Positions 42,324 through 51,451 of a stretch of 64,000 bases of DNA are shown in pieces. The first letter of the stretch is position 1; each line of letters starts with the position of its first letter. Position numbers and translations under genes: made by a program. Below the pieces are notes generated by a model. It saw nothing but the letters and a program-made list of their open reading frames with translations. It did not search any database and was not told where the DNA came from. Source of the stretch: Belnapia sp. F-4-1 (GTDB lineage: Bacteria > Pseudomonadota > Alphaproteobacteria > Acetobacterales > Acetobacteraceae); the NCBI RefSeq assembly GCF_000802185.1, contig NZ_KN676114.1:63051-127050 (forward strand), written 5' to 3'.

Positions 42324-43358
42324 ATGAACCAGCACTATGTTGGCCTCGACGTCTCTCTGGACCAGACGAGCCTGTGCGTCCTCGACGGCGCTGGCCAGGT
42401 TGTCTGCGAGACGAAAGTAGACACCGATCCGGCCGCGATCGCAGCCTGCCTTTGTCGGGCAGGTGTTTCCGTCGCACGGCTCGGCCTGGAGGCGGGCCCG
42501 CTCTCGCAGTGGCTCTACGCCGGGCTGATGGCCTCAGGCCTGCCTGCCATCTGCATCGAGACACGCCATACCAAGGCGGTGATTGGGGCGATGCCGGTCA
42601 AGACCGACCGCGGCGATGCGCGTGGAATCGCCCAGCTCATGCGCACGGGATGGTTCCGCGCCGTGCACGTCAAGACGCGGCAGGCCCAGGAGTGGCGCCT
42701 GCTGCTGACCCAGCGCCGCCTGCTTGTGAGCAAGCTGATCGACGTCGAGGCCGAGATCCGCGGCACACTGCGCGGCTTTGGGATCCGGATCGGGCGTGTC
42801 GGTCGCGCCGGGTTCGCGGGCCGCATCCGCGAGCTGCTCGCTGACCAGCCCAAGCTGCTGCAGGTCATCGAGCCCGTGCTGGTGGTCCAAGCCGCACTCC
42901 TGGCGCAGCGAGACGTTCTGCATCGCCTGGTGCTGCAGGCTGTCCGAGAGGAGGAGGTCTGTCGCAGGCTGATGACAGTGCCGGGGGTGGGACCGATCAC
43001 GGCACTGGCCTTCCGGGCCACGGTCGACAGGGCCGACCGGTTCACCCGCTCCAAGGACGTGGGGGCCCACTTCGGCCTGACACCACGCCGGTACCAGTCA
43101 GGCGAGACAGACCGCTCGGGTGCGATTGCCAAGACCGGGGACGTCCTCACCAGGCACGCCCTATACGAGGCTGCCACCAGCATGCTGGTGCACGCGAGCA
43201 AGCCCTCGGCTCTGCGCAGTTGGGCCCTGGCGATCGCGCAGCGTCGTGGTCTGCAGAAGGCCCGTGTGGCGCTCGCGCGTCGCCTGGCTGTGGTCCTGCA
43301 CCGCATGTGGTCCGACGGGACCACGTTCCAGCCGCTCGGGAGGGCCGCCGCCGCGTAA
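42324..43358 (+). CDS. IS110-family DEDD transposase
   Basis: This 344-residue protein starts YVGLDVSLDQTSLCVLDGAG with the first catalytic Asp. TKAVIGAMPVKTDRGDARGI supplies the conserved DRxDAR-type Asp pair, and the C-terminal transposase_20 domain has MTVPGVGPITALAF, KDVGAHFGLTPRRYQSGE and the catalytic Ser region of the serine-dependent strand exchange. The RuvC-like plus Tnp domain order is complete and the frame is intact, so it may be active. Confidence 0.92.
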   Translation: MNQHYVGLDVSLDQTSLCVLDGAGQVVCETKVDTDPAAIAACLCRAGVSVARLGLEAGPLSQWLYAGLMASGLPAICIETRHTKAVIGAMPVKTDRGDARGIAQLMRTGWFRAVHVKTRQAQEWRLLLTQRRLLVSKLIDVEAEIRGTLRGFGIRIGRVGRAGFAGRIRELLADQPKLLQVIEPVLVVQAALLAQRDVLHRLVLQAVREEEVCRRLMTVPGVGPITALAFRATVDRADRFTRSKDVGAHFGLTPRRYQSGETDRSGAIAKTGDVLTRHALYEAATSMLVHASKPSALRSWALAIAQRRGLQKARVALARRLAVVLHRMWSDGTTFQPLGRAAAA

Positions 43359-43610
43359 TCGGACCAGCCGCTCCAACGAGATCCGCGCGCGTCGCGGAGT
43401 GGTGTCCCCGTGGGGACGAGGGTGAAGCGAGGACGAAGCCGTTCCTGCTCCGGGCATCCCTGGGTGCCGAGGGCGCGTAAGGGAGATTGGTCCCGCCCCC
43501 CCCCTTTAGAACCCCATCCTGGGGCGGCCGGTGCGCCGACCCCGAAGAGAAGCGTGAAACCCACGCGCGACAGCACCACTGCTTGACGCACGTGCCCACG
43601 ATTAGAGAAG
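43359..43610 (+). ncRNA. Candidate IS110 bridge RNA region
   Basis: In IS1111-type elements the bridge RNA is encoded in the non-coding right end, and this element has a 250-base one. It contains CCCGTGGG (43407-43414), identical to the left side of the insertion site (42247-42254). It also contains AGCCGTTC (43437-43444), the exact complement of the right side GAACGGCT. The order and 22-base spacing suit the two guides of a target-binding loop. One caution is that CCCGTGGG sits in a self-complementary hairpin. GC-rich inverted segments fill the rest. Confidence 0.55.
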
Positions 43611-43989
43611 AACGGCTATGTGGAGTCGTTCAACGCGCGTCTGCGCGACGAATTGCTGGATGGCGAGATCTTCTACAGCCTGCGGGAGGCCGAGGTGGTG
43701 ATTGAGAGCTGGCGCGAGCACTACAACACCGTCCGCCCACACGCATCGCTCGGCTTCAGGCCGCCCGCACCGGAGGTGGTGCTGCCTACCTTCGCTGCCT
43801 GGCCCGCCGCGCTACGCCGGCTGGCGCCGCCATCCACACAGGTCGTGGCGCCCAGGCCAACGCTGAACTAACATTCACAGCGGACCACCCGATGGGGGCC
43901 GATCACCTACCGACAGGGTAGTCCGCAGCTTGCCTCCCGAACTGTCCAAAATTGCATCAGCCTCGATGTTATCTAGTAAAGGCGTAAAA

Positions 43990-46900
43990 ATGGGTGAGTT
44001 GTTTGAGCAGGTCGTGCCCGAGATCTCTCTGGAGTGGACTGGTGAACGGCTGACCGGAGGGGCGGGTGCGCAAGTTGAGATCGAGCACCTTCATCGTTAC
44101 CTGCTCGCGCGCCAGCTCGCCCGTGGCTTGGATGTCCTCGACGTCGCCTCCGGCGAAGGCTACGGCAGCGCGTTCATTGCCCAGACCGCGCGGTCGGTTG
44201 TCGGCGTAGAACTCGATCCTGCCTCTGTTGCCCATGCCGCGCGGTCGTACCGTGCTCCAAACCTCCGCTTCGTCGAAGGAGATGCCCGCGTCCTACCGGT
44301 ACAAGATGCGAGCGTAGACCTCGTCGTCTCGTTCGAAACGATTGAGCATTTTTACGAGCACGAGCGTTTCCTGTCCGAGATCCGCCGCGTTCTTCGACCG
44401 GGGGGACAGCTGCTTATCAGCTCGCCCGAGCGAGACGTATACTCTCCCGCTGGCACACCGCCGAATCCCTTCCACATCCATGAGCTGACACGGCAGGAAT
44501 TCGCCACGCTTCTCGGTCGGCACTTTCGCCACATCCAAATTCAAGGACAGAGAACTGTAGTCGGCTCGGCCCTTATCTCCGAGGGTCAGGGAACGAACGG
44601 TCATCTCACCTTTGAGCGGCGCGGGACACGTTTCGAAGCGAACGACGGACTACCGCGTCCTGTATACCTTGTCGCGCTTGCGTCAGACGTCTCCGAGCAC
44701 GACCTCCCGAATAGCCTGTTTGTCGAAACCAGCGCGATCGAGGTCTTGCTGACCGAAATACCGGCGCTACGCGAATTGAGTAAGCAGCGATCAACGGCCC
44801 TTGATGAAGCCGCCGCATACGTGCGGAAACTGGAAGCGGAAATCACCGAGCGCGACCGTGCTGCGGCGGAGACGGCGCTCGCGGCTCAGCGAACTCAGCG
44901 CGAGCTGAACGAGCAGTTGTCGGCGGCCCTCGATAAAGCCGACGCATACGCGCAGAAATTGGAGGCGGAAATCGCCGGGCGCGCGGCAGCGGCAGCGGCA
45001 GCAGCGACAACAGCGGCGACGACGGCGGCGGCGCTGGCGGCAGAACGAACTGCAGCGCGGAAGTCTCGTGAGACTGCTGAAACGGGACGACTTCGAGCGG
45101 AGCAGGGGCTCGTAGCGGCGCTTTCCGAAACCCAAAGGCTGAAAGAACTCATCGATGTACTTGCTGCCGAAAGCGAGGCGCGAAGAGTGGCTTTGGTAGC
45201 CGGAGCGCGCTGGGCTCGCGAGATGGAAGTTATAGCCTCACGCGTCCCGGAGCTGGAGGCGCAGCTCCAGACCATGGCTTCTCGTGTTCCAGGGCTCGAG
45301 GCGCAGCTCCAGACAGTTCTTTTCTCAGGAACCTGGCGCGCCACGCAACCGATCCGCAAGGCGCTCGAGCACAGCCCCGGAGTGCGCCGCGTCGCACGCC
45401 GCGCGGTAAAGGCCGTTTGGTGGACAGTCACGCTGCAGCTTCCAAGCCGTTTGGCCTCGCGGCGTGCAGCGGCCGCCTCGCTTGCCACACTTCACTCTCC
45501 TGTTCCTCCTGCGGACGAAGCCAGACCGCTCCAATTAGAAACTCATGGCACAGCAGTTTCGGACCACCAGCCGACCGACGCGGTGTCGCCAGAGCCGCTG
45601 GAATCCTCTCAGCCCGTGCCCACTCCCAACGCTGCGCCTGAGGCCAAGGCGGTGCTGGGCGGCTTCGCGGCCGAGGAGCTGCGCGAGTTCCTCGCCAGCG
45701 GCGAAAAGCTTCGCTTCGAGCACTTCAACGAACCTGAGGTGTCGGTCCTCATTGCCGTTTGGAACAAGGCGTACTTTACCCTCCGCTGCCTTCGAGCGCT
45801 GCTCGCCGCGCAAGAGCGACTTGAAGTGATCGTCGTCGATAACGACTCGACGGACGAGACAGCCGCCCTACTTGCTCAGGTAGAGGGCATCCAGGTCATC
45901 AGAAACAAGGTGAACGAAGGATTTCTGCTGGCGACGAATCGTGCCGCTGCCGCTGCGCGAGGGCGCGACCTCCTGCTCCTCAACAGCGACGCTTTCGTCA
46001 GGCCTGACGCGATCAGCGCCGCTGTTGCAACCCTACGCTCCGCCCCCGACATTGGTGCCGTAGGCGGCCGCCTCGTGCTTCCGGACGGGAAGCTTCAGGA
46101 GGCTGGCTCCATCATTTGGTCGGATGGCAGCACGCAAGGATATGCCCGCGACGCGGTGCCCGAAGCAGGCGAGGCGATGTTCCAACGTGACGTGGATTAC
46201 TGCTCCGGCGCCTTCCTGCTCACGCCGCGCGCTACCTGGGAGCGGCTTGGTGGCTTCGACCAGATCTACGCGCCCGCTTACTACGAGGAGGTAGACTACT
46301 GCCTACGGCTACGCGAGATAGGCCTTCGCACCGTCTTCGAGCCGGACGCGGTCGTAGACCACTTCGAGTTCGGCAGCGAAGGTAAGCGAGGTGACGCCGT
46401 CGCACTCTCGATGCGGAACCGCAGGACGTTCCGCCATCGGCACGCGACTCGCCTCCTGACTCATCATTTCCCGCCCGCGCCGGGCAACGTCCTCATCGGG
46501 CGTCATGCTACCCCGGCACGCGCCCGCCGCCGTCTCCTTGTGATGGATGATTTCGTCCCGCTGAACTCGCTTGGCTCAGGCTTCCCGCGCCTCCGGGAGA
46601 TTCTTGCCGCCATCGCTGCAGCGGGTTGGTCGGTGACTTTCTATCCAACGAACCAGGCAGAGGTGGACTGGGCCGCAACACGCCGCGAGATCCCGCGGGA
46701 GATTGAGATCGTCGTCAATGGCGGCAGCCCGGGATTGGCTTCCTTCCTCGCAGCGCGCGCGGGCTATTTCGACGCGGTTCTCGTCAGCCGCCCTCACAAT
46801 ATGGCCACCTTGAAGCAGACCGGTGGGGCGGACATCCTTGCGCAAAGCGGCACACGCGTGATCTATGACGCGGAAGCATTGTTCTCGTTGCGGGAGATTG

Positions 46901-48633
46901 AGCAGGCTAGGGTCCTGGGCACGCCCCTGTCACGGGAGGAAGCCGACGGGCTGATCCGCTCCGAACTAGCACTCTGCGCAGGGTCGGACGCCGTGGTGTG
47001 CGTTTCCGAGGAGGAGGCGAAGGTCTTCCGTGAACACTTGCCGGAAACCGCGCCAGTGCCGATTTGCGTCCTCAGCCATCCGACAACGGCCCGGGTCGGG
47101 GCGCCGGGCTTCGACGCACGTCATGGTTTTCTTTTCGTAGGACGCCTGCTGGAGAAAACAGCCCCGAACTGGGACGGCCTCTTGTGGTTCATTCGGGAGT
47201 GTTGGCCGGCGGTCCGCGAAGCGTTGCCTGGGGTCACCCTTACCGTCGCAGGTCGCGTTCATCAGGAACACGAGGAACTTCTCCAGCCAGGGGTTCGCCT
47301 TCTCGGCTCTGTCGATGACCTTGGGCCTTTGTATGATGCTGCCCGCATTTTCGTCGCACCAATCCGCTTTGCTGCGGGCGTCCCGATAAAGATCTTGGAA
47401 GCCACAGCGGCCGGCTTGCCCTGCGCAGGCACGCGTTTGATGGCGCGCCAGATGAGCTTCGACGCGGGCGTTGAAATGGTGGCTGAGGACGATCCTGAAG
47501 CACTCGCCCGCGAAGTCGTTGCCCTGTACGGAGATGCATCGGCATGGACGAGCATGCGAGACGCGGCGGGGGGGCGTATAAGTCGTGAACACGGCGCCGA
47601 CCACTTTCGGCAGGCGCTCCGGCGTGTACTCGACGAGCCGGTGCGCGCTCCTGCAGAGGCTGCCTTTACACAGCTCAGTGGGACATCTGCCGATCAAGCC
47701 CTCGAACCCCAAAACGATGCCCAGCGCATTGAGCGGGTCGCCGAGGTCTGGGGCGGTGCCCTCCCCCCAACCGAGGCGGAGCAATGGTCGCGCTTCCCAC
47801 TTTCCCACCCGGTGGTGAAGGCAGCAATGAACAGAAGGGCAACAGGAAATCCGGAACACGACGGCTACTGGCTCCTGCGCAGCAACATCCTTGCGGCGGA
47901 CGGAGCATTGCCTGTTCCGCGGGCCGTATCGCTCTGCTGCGGCGCAGGGGCCGTGGAGCGGGATCTGGTTCGGAGAGGGTTGATTTCCCGTTGCACCGGT
48001 TATGACCTCGCGCCGGATGCGATTAACACCGCCCGCATGGTGGCGGCTAGCGAGGGCCTTGAAGGTCTTGACTATGCTGTCCGCGATCTGGAGCGCGTTG
48101 GTCTAGACGAGAAGGGCCTCGACCTTGTCGTCGCGCATCAAGGCGTGCACCACCTCTCCCGGTTGGAGACAGTCTTTGACTCCGTGCATGCAGCCCTCCG
48201 TCCCGGCGGCCTCTTCCATGTTGACGAGTTCGTCGGACCAAACCGGTTTCAATGGACCGACCGACAATTGGAAGAAATGACAGCATGGGTGCGCTCCCTC
48301 CCAGAGCGCTACCGGGTAATGACTGGAGGCTCGATCAAGGACAGCGTGGGCCGCGCAACGGTCGCTGAAATGATCGCCTACGATCCGTCGGAGGCCGTGC
48401 GGTCCTCCGACATCGAGCGCCTCATTTCCGAAAGGTTTGAGATTCTTGAGCGTCGCCCTCTCGGCGGTACCCTCGCTATGATGGCCCTTGCCGACATCGG
48501 CCACAACTTCGACCCGAACTCGGTGGAAGCGGTTTCCTATCTCGATAAGCTTCTTTGCCGCGAAGAAGAATTGATGGCCGCAGGTGAAATAGGAAGCGAT
48601 TTCGTGGTGCTGATTGCGCGGCGGCAAGCGTGA
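43990..48633 (+). CDS. Giant methyltransferase-glycosyltransferase fusion
   Basis: This protein of about 1547 residues has five parts. An N-terminal SAM methyltransferase has DVASGEGYGS at 51-60. A long Ala-rich coiled coil spans about 260-440. A GT2 glycosyltransferase starts at about 583 (VSVLIAVWNKAY, DNDSTDET, LLNSDAF, GGFDQIYAPAYYEEVDYCLR). A GT-B/GT4-like domain follows at about 840-1215 (LFVGRLLEKTAPNWDG, ILEATAAGLPCAGT). A second SAM methyltransferase lies near 1310-1547 (SLCCGAGAVERDL). Such chains build or cap cell-surface polysaccharide, with the coiled coil possibly measuring chain length. ATG 43990 is preferred to a TTG 60 bases upstream. Confidence 0.88.
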   Translation: MGELFEQVVPEISLEWTGERLTGGAGAQVEIEHLHRYLLARQLARGLDVLDVASGEGYGSAFIAQTARSVVGVELDPASVAHAARSYRAPNLRFVEGDARVLPVQDASVDLVVSFETIEHFYEHERFLSEIRRVLRPGGQLLISSPERDVYSPAGTPPNPFHIHELTRQEFATLLGRHFRHIQIQGQRTVVGSALISEGQGTNGHLTFERRGTRFEANDGLPRPVYLVALASDVSEHDLPNSLFVETSAIEVLLTEIPALRELSKQRSTALDEAAAYVRKLEAEITERDRAAAETALAAQRTQRELNEQLSAALDKADAYAQKLEAEIAGRAAAAAAAATTAATTAAALAAERTAARKSRETAETGRLRAEQGLVAALSETQRLKELIDVLAAESEARRVALVAGARWAREMEVIASRVPELEAQLQTMASRVPGLEAQLQTVLFSGTWRATQPIRKALEHSPGVRRVARRAVKAVWWTVTLQLPSRLASRRAAAASLATLHSPVPPADEARPLQLETHGTAVSDHQPTDAVSPEPLESSQPVPTPNAAPEAKAVLGGFAAEELREFLASGEKLRFEHFNEPEVSVLIAVWNKAYFTLRCLRALLAAQERLEVIVVDNDSTDETAALLAQVEGIQVIRNKVNEGFLLATNRAAAAARGRDLLLLNSDAFVRPDAISAAVATLRSAPDIGAVGGRLVLPDGKLQEAGSIIWSDGSTQGYARDAVPEAGEAMFQRDVDYCSGAFLLTPRATWERLGGFDQIYAPAYYEEVDYCLRLREIGLRTVFEPDAVVDHFEFGSEGKRGDAVALSMRNRRTFRHRHATRLLTHHFPPAPGNVLIGRHATPARARRRLLVMDDFVPLNSLGSGFPRLREILAAIAAAGWSVTFYPTNQAEVDWAATRREIPREIEIVVNGGSPGLASFLAARAGYFDAVLVSRPHNMATLKQTGGADILAQSGTRVIYDAEALFSLREIEQARVLGTPLSREEADGLIRSELALCAGSDAVVCVSEEEAKVFREHLPETAPVPICVLSHPTTARVGAPGFDARHGFLFVGRLLEKTAPNWDGLLWFIRECWPAVREALPGVTLTVAGRVHQEHEELLQPGVRLLGSVDDLGPLYDAARIFVAPIRFAAGVPIKILEATAAGLPCAGTRLMARQMSFDAGVEMVAEDDPEALAREVVALYGDASAWTSMRDAAGGRISREHGADHFRQALRRVLDEPVRAPAEAAFTQLSGTSADQALEPQNDAQRIERVAEVWGGALPPTEAEQWSRFPLSHPVVKAAMNRRATGNPEHDGYWLLRSNILAADGALPVPRAVSLCCGAGAVERDLVRRGLISRCTGYDLAPDAINTARMVAASEGLEGLDYAVRDLERVGLDEKGLDLVVAHQGVHHLSRLETVFDSVHAALRPGGLFHVDEFVGPNRFQWTDRQLEEMTAWVRSLPERYRVMTGGSIKDSVGRATVAEMIAYDPSEAVRSSDIERLISERFEILERRPLGGTLAMMALADIGHNFDPNSVEAVSYLDKLLCREEELMAAGEIGSDFVVLIARRQA

Positions 48634-49425
48634 CTGGGCATTGTTACGTTGATTGGCGGGCGGTCGAGCGGGTGCAAGCGATTGGGGCGTGGAACTATCT
48701 TGTTGCACGAGTCGCCCGTTTTGCTGCGGTGGAGTAGGCTGGCGTAGGGGTGAGCCCTTAAGCATCGAGGGACGCCCGCGCGGGCGTGTTGCAGGGATCA
48801 ACACGGTTCTGTCAGCACTCGCGCCAAGCCTGGCGGCGTGAGATGCACGGCGCGTTCGCTCTATGCCGCCTCGAGAACAGCGAGCGCAATGGTGGCGCGA
48901 CGGAGGTGGAGCAGGCGCGGGGACGGGCTGGTTGTGGCGGGTGCGGAGGCGGGAGGAAGTTGCGGAGCTCATCGTGGCTGCGACAGAACCTCTCCGCCGA
49001 GGCGAAGCTCTTGAAGCCCCGCATACATCGGATGCGCCCTTTAACGCCCCGATGATCTTGTTCCGGCCTGTTATTCTTATATGCACTGGTCCGGTGCACG
49101 ACGCGCTGCCCGAGCGTGCTGCGGATCGCCCGCGGGTAAGAGCCGTGCCCGTCGGTGGTGACCTGGTCGGGCGTCACGCCGGTGGCGGCCGTGGCCGAGC
49201 GGAAGAAGGCCTGGGCCGCGGCTATGTCGCGGTGCTCGCTCAGCATGGTGTCGACGAGGTTGCCGTCACAGTCGACAGCCCGGTAGAGATAGCACCAGCG
49301 ACCCCGCACCTTCAGGTAGGTTTCGTCGACATGCCAGCGGCGGCCGCGAGTGCCGCGCCTGCCGTGACGGCGCCCGCACAGTTCATCGGCCAGGGCGGGC
49401 GCGAGCTTCGCCTCCCAGTCCCTTA

Positions 49426-50584
49426 TACCAAGTCTTGGAGAGCGTGACTCGCTGGGGATTCCCAGGACGACGGCGCTCTGATTCAACGTGGCGAACAGGG
49501 AGCTTCGCCATGCCCATCCCACTCCGAGCTGACTTTGACGCGGCTGGGCTCCGTAGTGCGGCTCGACGGACCAAGGATGCGGCCCAGGCACGTCGCCTGT
49601 TGGCCTTGGCAGCCATTTACGATGGCGCATCGCGCACGGAGGCCGCCCGGATCGGCGGGGTGACGGTGCAGATTGTCCGGGACTGGGTTGTTCGGTTCAA
49701 TGCCGAGGGTCCGGCTGGGCTGATTGACCGTAAGGCGCCGGGCCAGGCATCGCGGTTGAGCAGCACGCATCGTGCGGCTCTGGCGGCGGTGCTCGAGAGC
49801 GGCCCGATACCGGCCATCCATGGCGTGGTGCGGTGGCGGCTGGTCGATCTCTGCCAGTGGCTGTGGGAGGAGCACCGGGTCACGGCCGCCAAGCAGACCA
49901 TGAGCCGCGAGGTGCGGGCCCTTGGCTACCGCAAGCTCTCGGCACGTCCTCGCCATCATGCGCAGGCGGAAGACGCCATCGAGAATTTTAAAAAACCTTC
50001 CCCGCCCGCCTGGAGGAAGTTGCGCGTGAGAAGTGCGTCGCCGCCAGCGCCATAGAGATCTGGTTCGCCGACGAGGCCAGAGTGGGGCAGAAGAACAAGA
50101 TCACCCGGCGCTGGGCCCGGCGCGGCACCAGGCCCGTGGCGCCAAATGACCAGCGCACGGCGTCGACCTACATCTTCGGCGCCATCTGCCCCAAGGAGGG
50201 CAAGGCGGCAGGCCTCGTCCTGCCCCACTGCAACACCGCAGCCATGAGCCTGCATCTCGCCGAGATCGCTGCCGCTGTGGCGCCGAACGCGCATGCCGTG
50301 TTGCTGCTCGACCAAGCCGGATGGCACCTATCGGACAGGCTCGAGGTACCGCCGAACATCACCCTCATCCCGCTGCCGCCCAAGTGTCCAGAATTGAACC
50401 CGGTCGAGAACACCTGGCAATTCCTGCGGGACAACTGGCTTTCGAACCGCGTATTCCGCTGCTACGACGACATCGTCGACCATTGCTGTCGCGCCTGGAA
50501 CCGCCTCGTCGAGCAGCCCTGGACTATCATGTCCATCGGACTGCGCGATTGGGCGTATCGGTTTTGATCAGTGAGATTTGGTAT
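49426..50584. mobile_element. IS630-family element inside IS6
   Basis: The insertion is at the TA of CCCTTACCGCC: TA is present on both sides (49424-49425 and 50585-50586), the normal IS630 duplication. The ends are TACCAAGTCTTGG (left) and ATACCAAATCTCACTG (right, minus strand). Length is about 1159 bp. Confidence 0.85.
49510..50567 (+). CDS. IS630-family transposase, probable -1 frameshift product
   Basis: The first frame (49510-50055) gives the HTH half: RTEAARIGGVTVQIVRDWVV and VRWRLVDLCQWLWEEH. The second frame, one base back, begins at the A6 run near 49990 and carries the catalytic half: IEIWFADEARVGQKNK, VLLLDQAGWHLSD and PELNPVENTWQFLRDN. AATTTTAAAAAACC is a slippery run on which a -1 slip joins the frames into about 350 residues. 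This arrangement is known in the family. Decay is the alternative. Confidence 0.8.
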
Positions 50585-50927
50585 TACCGCCTCATGGCTG
50601 AACACGATACCGCGCTGGAGGAACATCTCGGCCAGGTCGCGCAAGGTGAGCCGGTAGCGCAGGCGCCACAGCACCACGAGCGCGATGACGTCGGAAGGAT
50701 ACTGGGCATGGTTCAGCAGGGATCCGGAGCGCTCGTTGAACCCCTTGCCGCACTCGCGGCAGCGGAACCGGCGATAGCCCCGGGCCGTGCGCTCCGGCCG
50801 CTCCGTCACCGCGGCGGAGCCGCAACCCACACAGTCCATCCCCAAGTCCCACCCCGCTGGGTCCGGAGCCTATCAGCCCTACCCCGGGCCGCCCAAACGC
50901 GCCGCTTGGGCGAGGCCTGACAAAACC

Positions 50928-51451
50928 GCCGATCGCCGAAGAGGGCCTGCGGCAGATCCAGGCGCTCTACGCCATCGAGGCCGAGCTCCATGGCCTGCCG
51001 CCGGAGCGCCGCCATGCAGAGCGCCAGGCCCGCAGCAAGCCGCTGCTCGTGGCGCTGCGGGACTGGATGGAGGCGCAGCGGCGCCGGCCCTCCGGCAAGT
51101 CCGACTTGGGCAAGGCGCTGCAATATGCCCTCGGCCGGTGGGACGCACTGATGCGCTACCTGGACGACGGCCAGCTATCGATCGACAACAACCTGGCGGA
51201 GCGCCTGCTGCGCGGCATTACCGTGACCAGGAAGAACTTTCTGTTCCTCGGCGGTGACACAGGCGGCGAACGTGCCGCCGTCATCTACACCATCGCCGAG
51301 ACCGCCAAGCTCAACGGCCACAATCCCGAGGCCTACATCGCCACCGTGCTCGACCGGCTGGCGAAGGGTCACCTCGCCAGCAGGATCAATGACCTGCTGC
51401 CGTGGAACCTCAGCCCAGAAGCTCAAGCCGTGGCCGTAGGCTGACGCTTAC
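50928..51451 (+). pseudogene. IS66 TnpC 3' fragment with right terminus
   Basis: Starting directly at the IS6 end, the frame reads EEGLRQIQALYAIEAELHGL, then LGKALQYALGRWDALMRYLD, SIDNNLAERLLRGITVTRKN and a normal TnpC end (stop 51442-51444). The IS66 terminus GCTGACGCTTAC is at 51440-51451. The first two thirds of tnpC and the tnpAB genes are gone, removed with the IS6 insertion. Confidence 0.88.

Larger units (their letters stand above)
42257..43610. mobile_element. IS110-family (IS1111-like) element
   Basis: The element is defined by the uninterrupted IS3 reading frame around it: GTGGGAG ends at 42256 and AACGGCTATG starts at 43611. Length is about 1354 bp. Subterminal TAATCG near the left end and CGATTA near the right end form a short inverted repeat, as in the IS1111 subgroup. 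It has about 67 bases before the transposase and about 250 after it. No target duplication. Confidence 0.85.
41636..43871 (+). pseudogene. IS3 OrfB transposase interrupted by IS110
   Basis: Bases 41636-42256 encode the HTH-like start, YGRYGYRRITALLRAEGWRV, WAYDFVQDRTHNGR (catalytic Asp), and RSDNGPEFVAKE (second Asp), ending at GSPWE. Bases 43611-43871 resume exactly with NGYVESFNARLRDELL, which holds the catalytic Glu. The intact protein is recovered by removing the IS110 element, so the insertion was precise. Confidence 0.9.
41270..43890. mobile_element. IS3-family element split by IS110
   Basis: The orfA and orfB genes of an IS3 (IS407/ISRsp-like) element are present in order, with orfB interrupted at 42256/43611. 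Exact ends could not be fixed because no convincing terminal repeats were found; the limits given are approximate. Confidence 0.7.
48812..50845 (-). pseudogene. IS6-type transposase with zinc-ribbon N-terminus, split
   Basis: The N-terminal part (50845 down to 50587) has MGMDCVGCGSAAV, FRCRECGKGFNERSGSLLNH and LTLRDLAEMFLQRG, ending HEAV. The rest (49424 to 48812) resumes RDWEAKLAPALADEL, with RGRRWHVDETYLKVRGRWCY, VTTDGHGSYPRAIR and NRPEQDHRGVKGR supplying the DDE residues. The two halves rejoin in frame when IS630 is removed. It is inactive as it stands. Confidence 0.88.
48805..50927. mobile_element. IS6-type element interrupted by IS630
   Basis: The ends GGTTCTGTCAGCACTCGCG (48805) and, from 50927 on the minus strand, GGTTTTGTCAGGCCTCGCC are good inverted repeats. 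Removing the IS630 element leaves about 960 bp. The flanks (CAACAC and GCCGATCG) show no target duplication, and the right end abuts an IS66 fragment, so the right flank has been rearranged or deleted. Confidence 0.82.

Noticed and set aside
48812-49630. Accepting the 272-codon frame as an intact transposase gene
   Set aside because: Its first part is read through IS630 sequence; the true N-terminus lies at 50.6-50.85 kb beyond the insertion.
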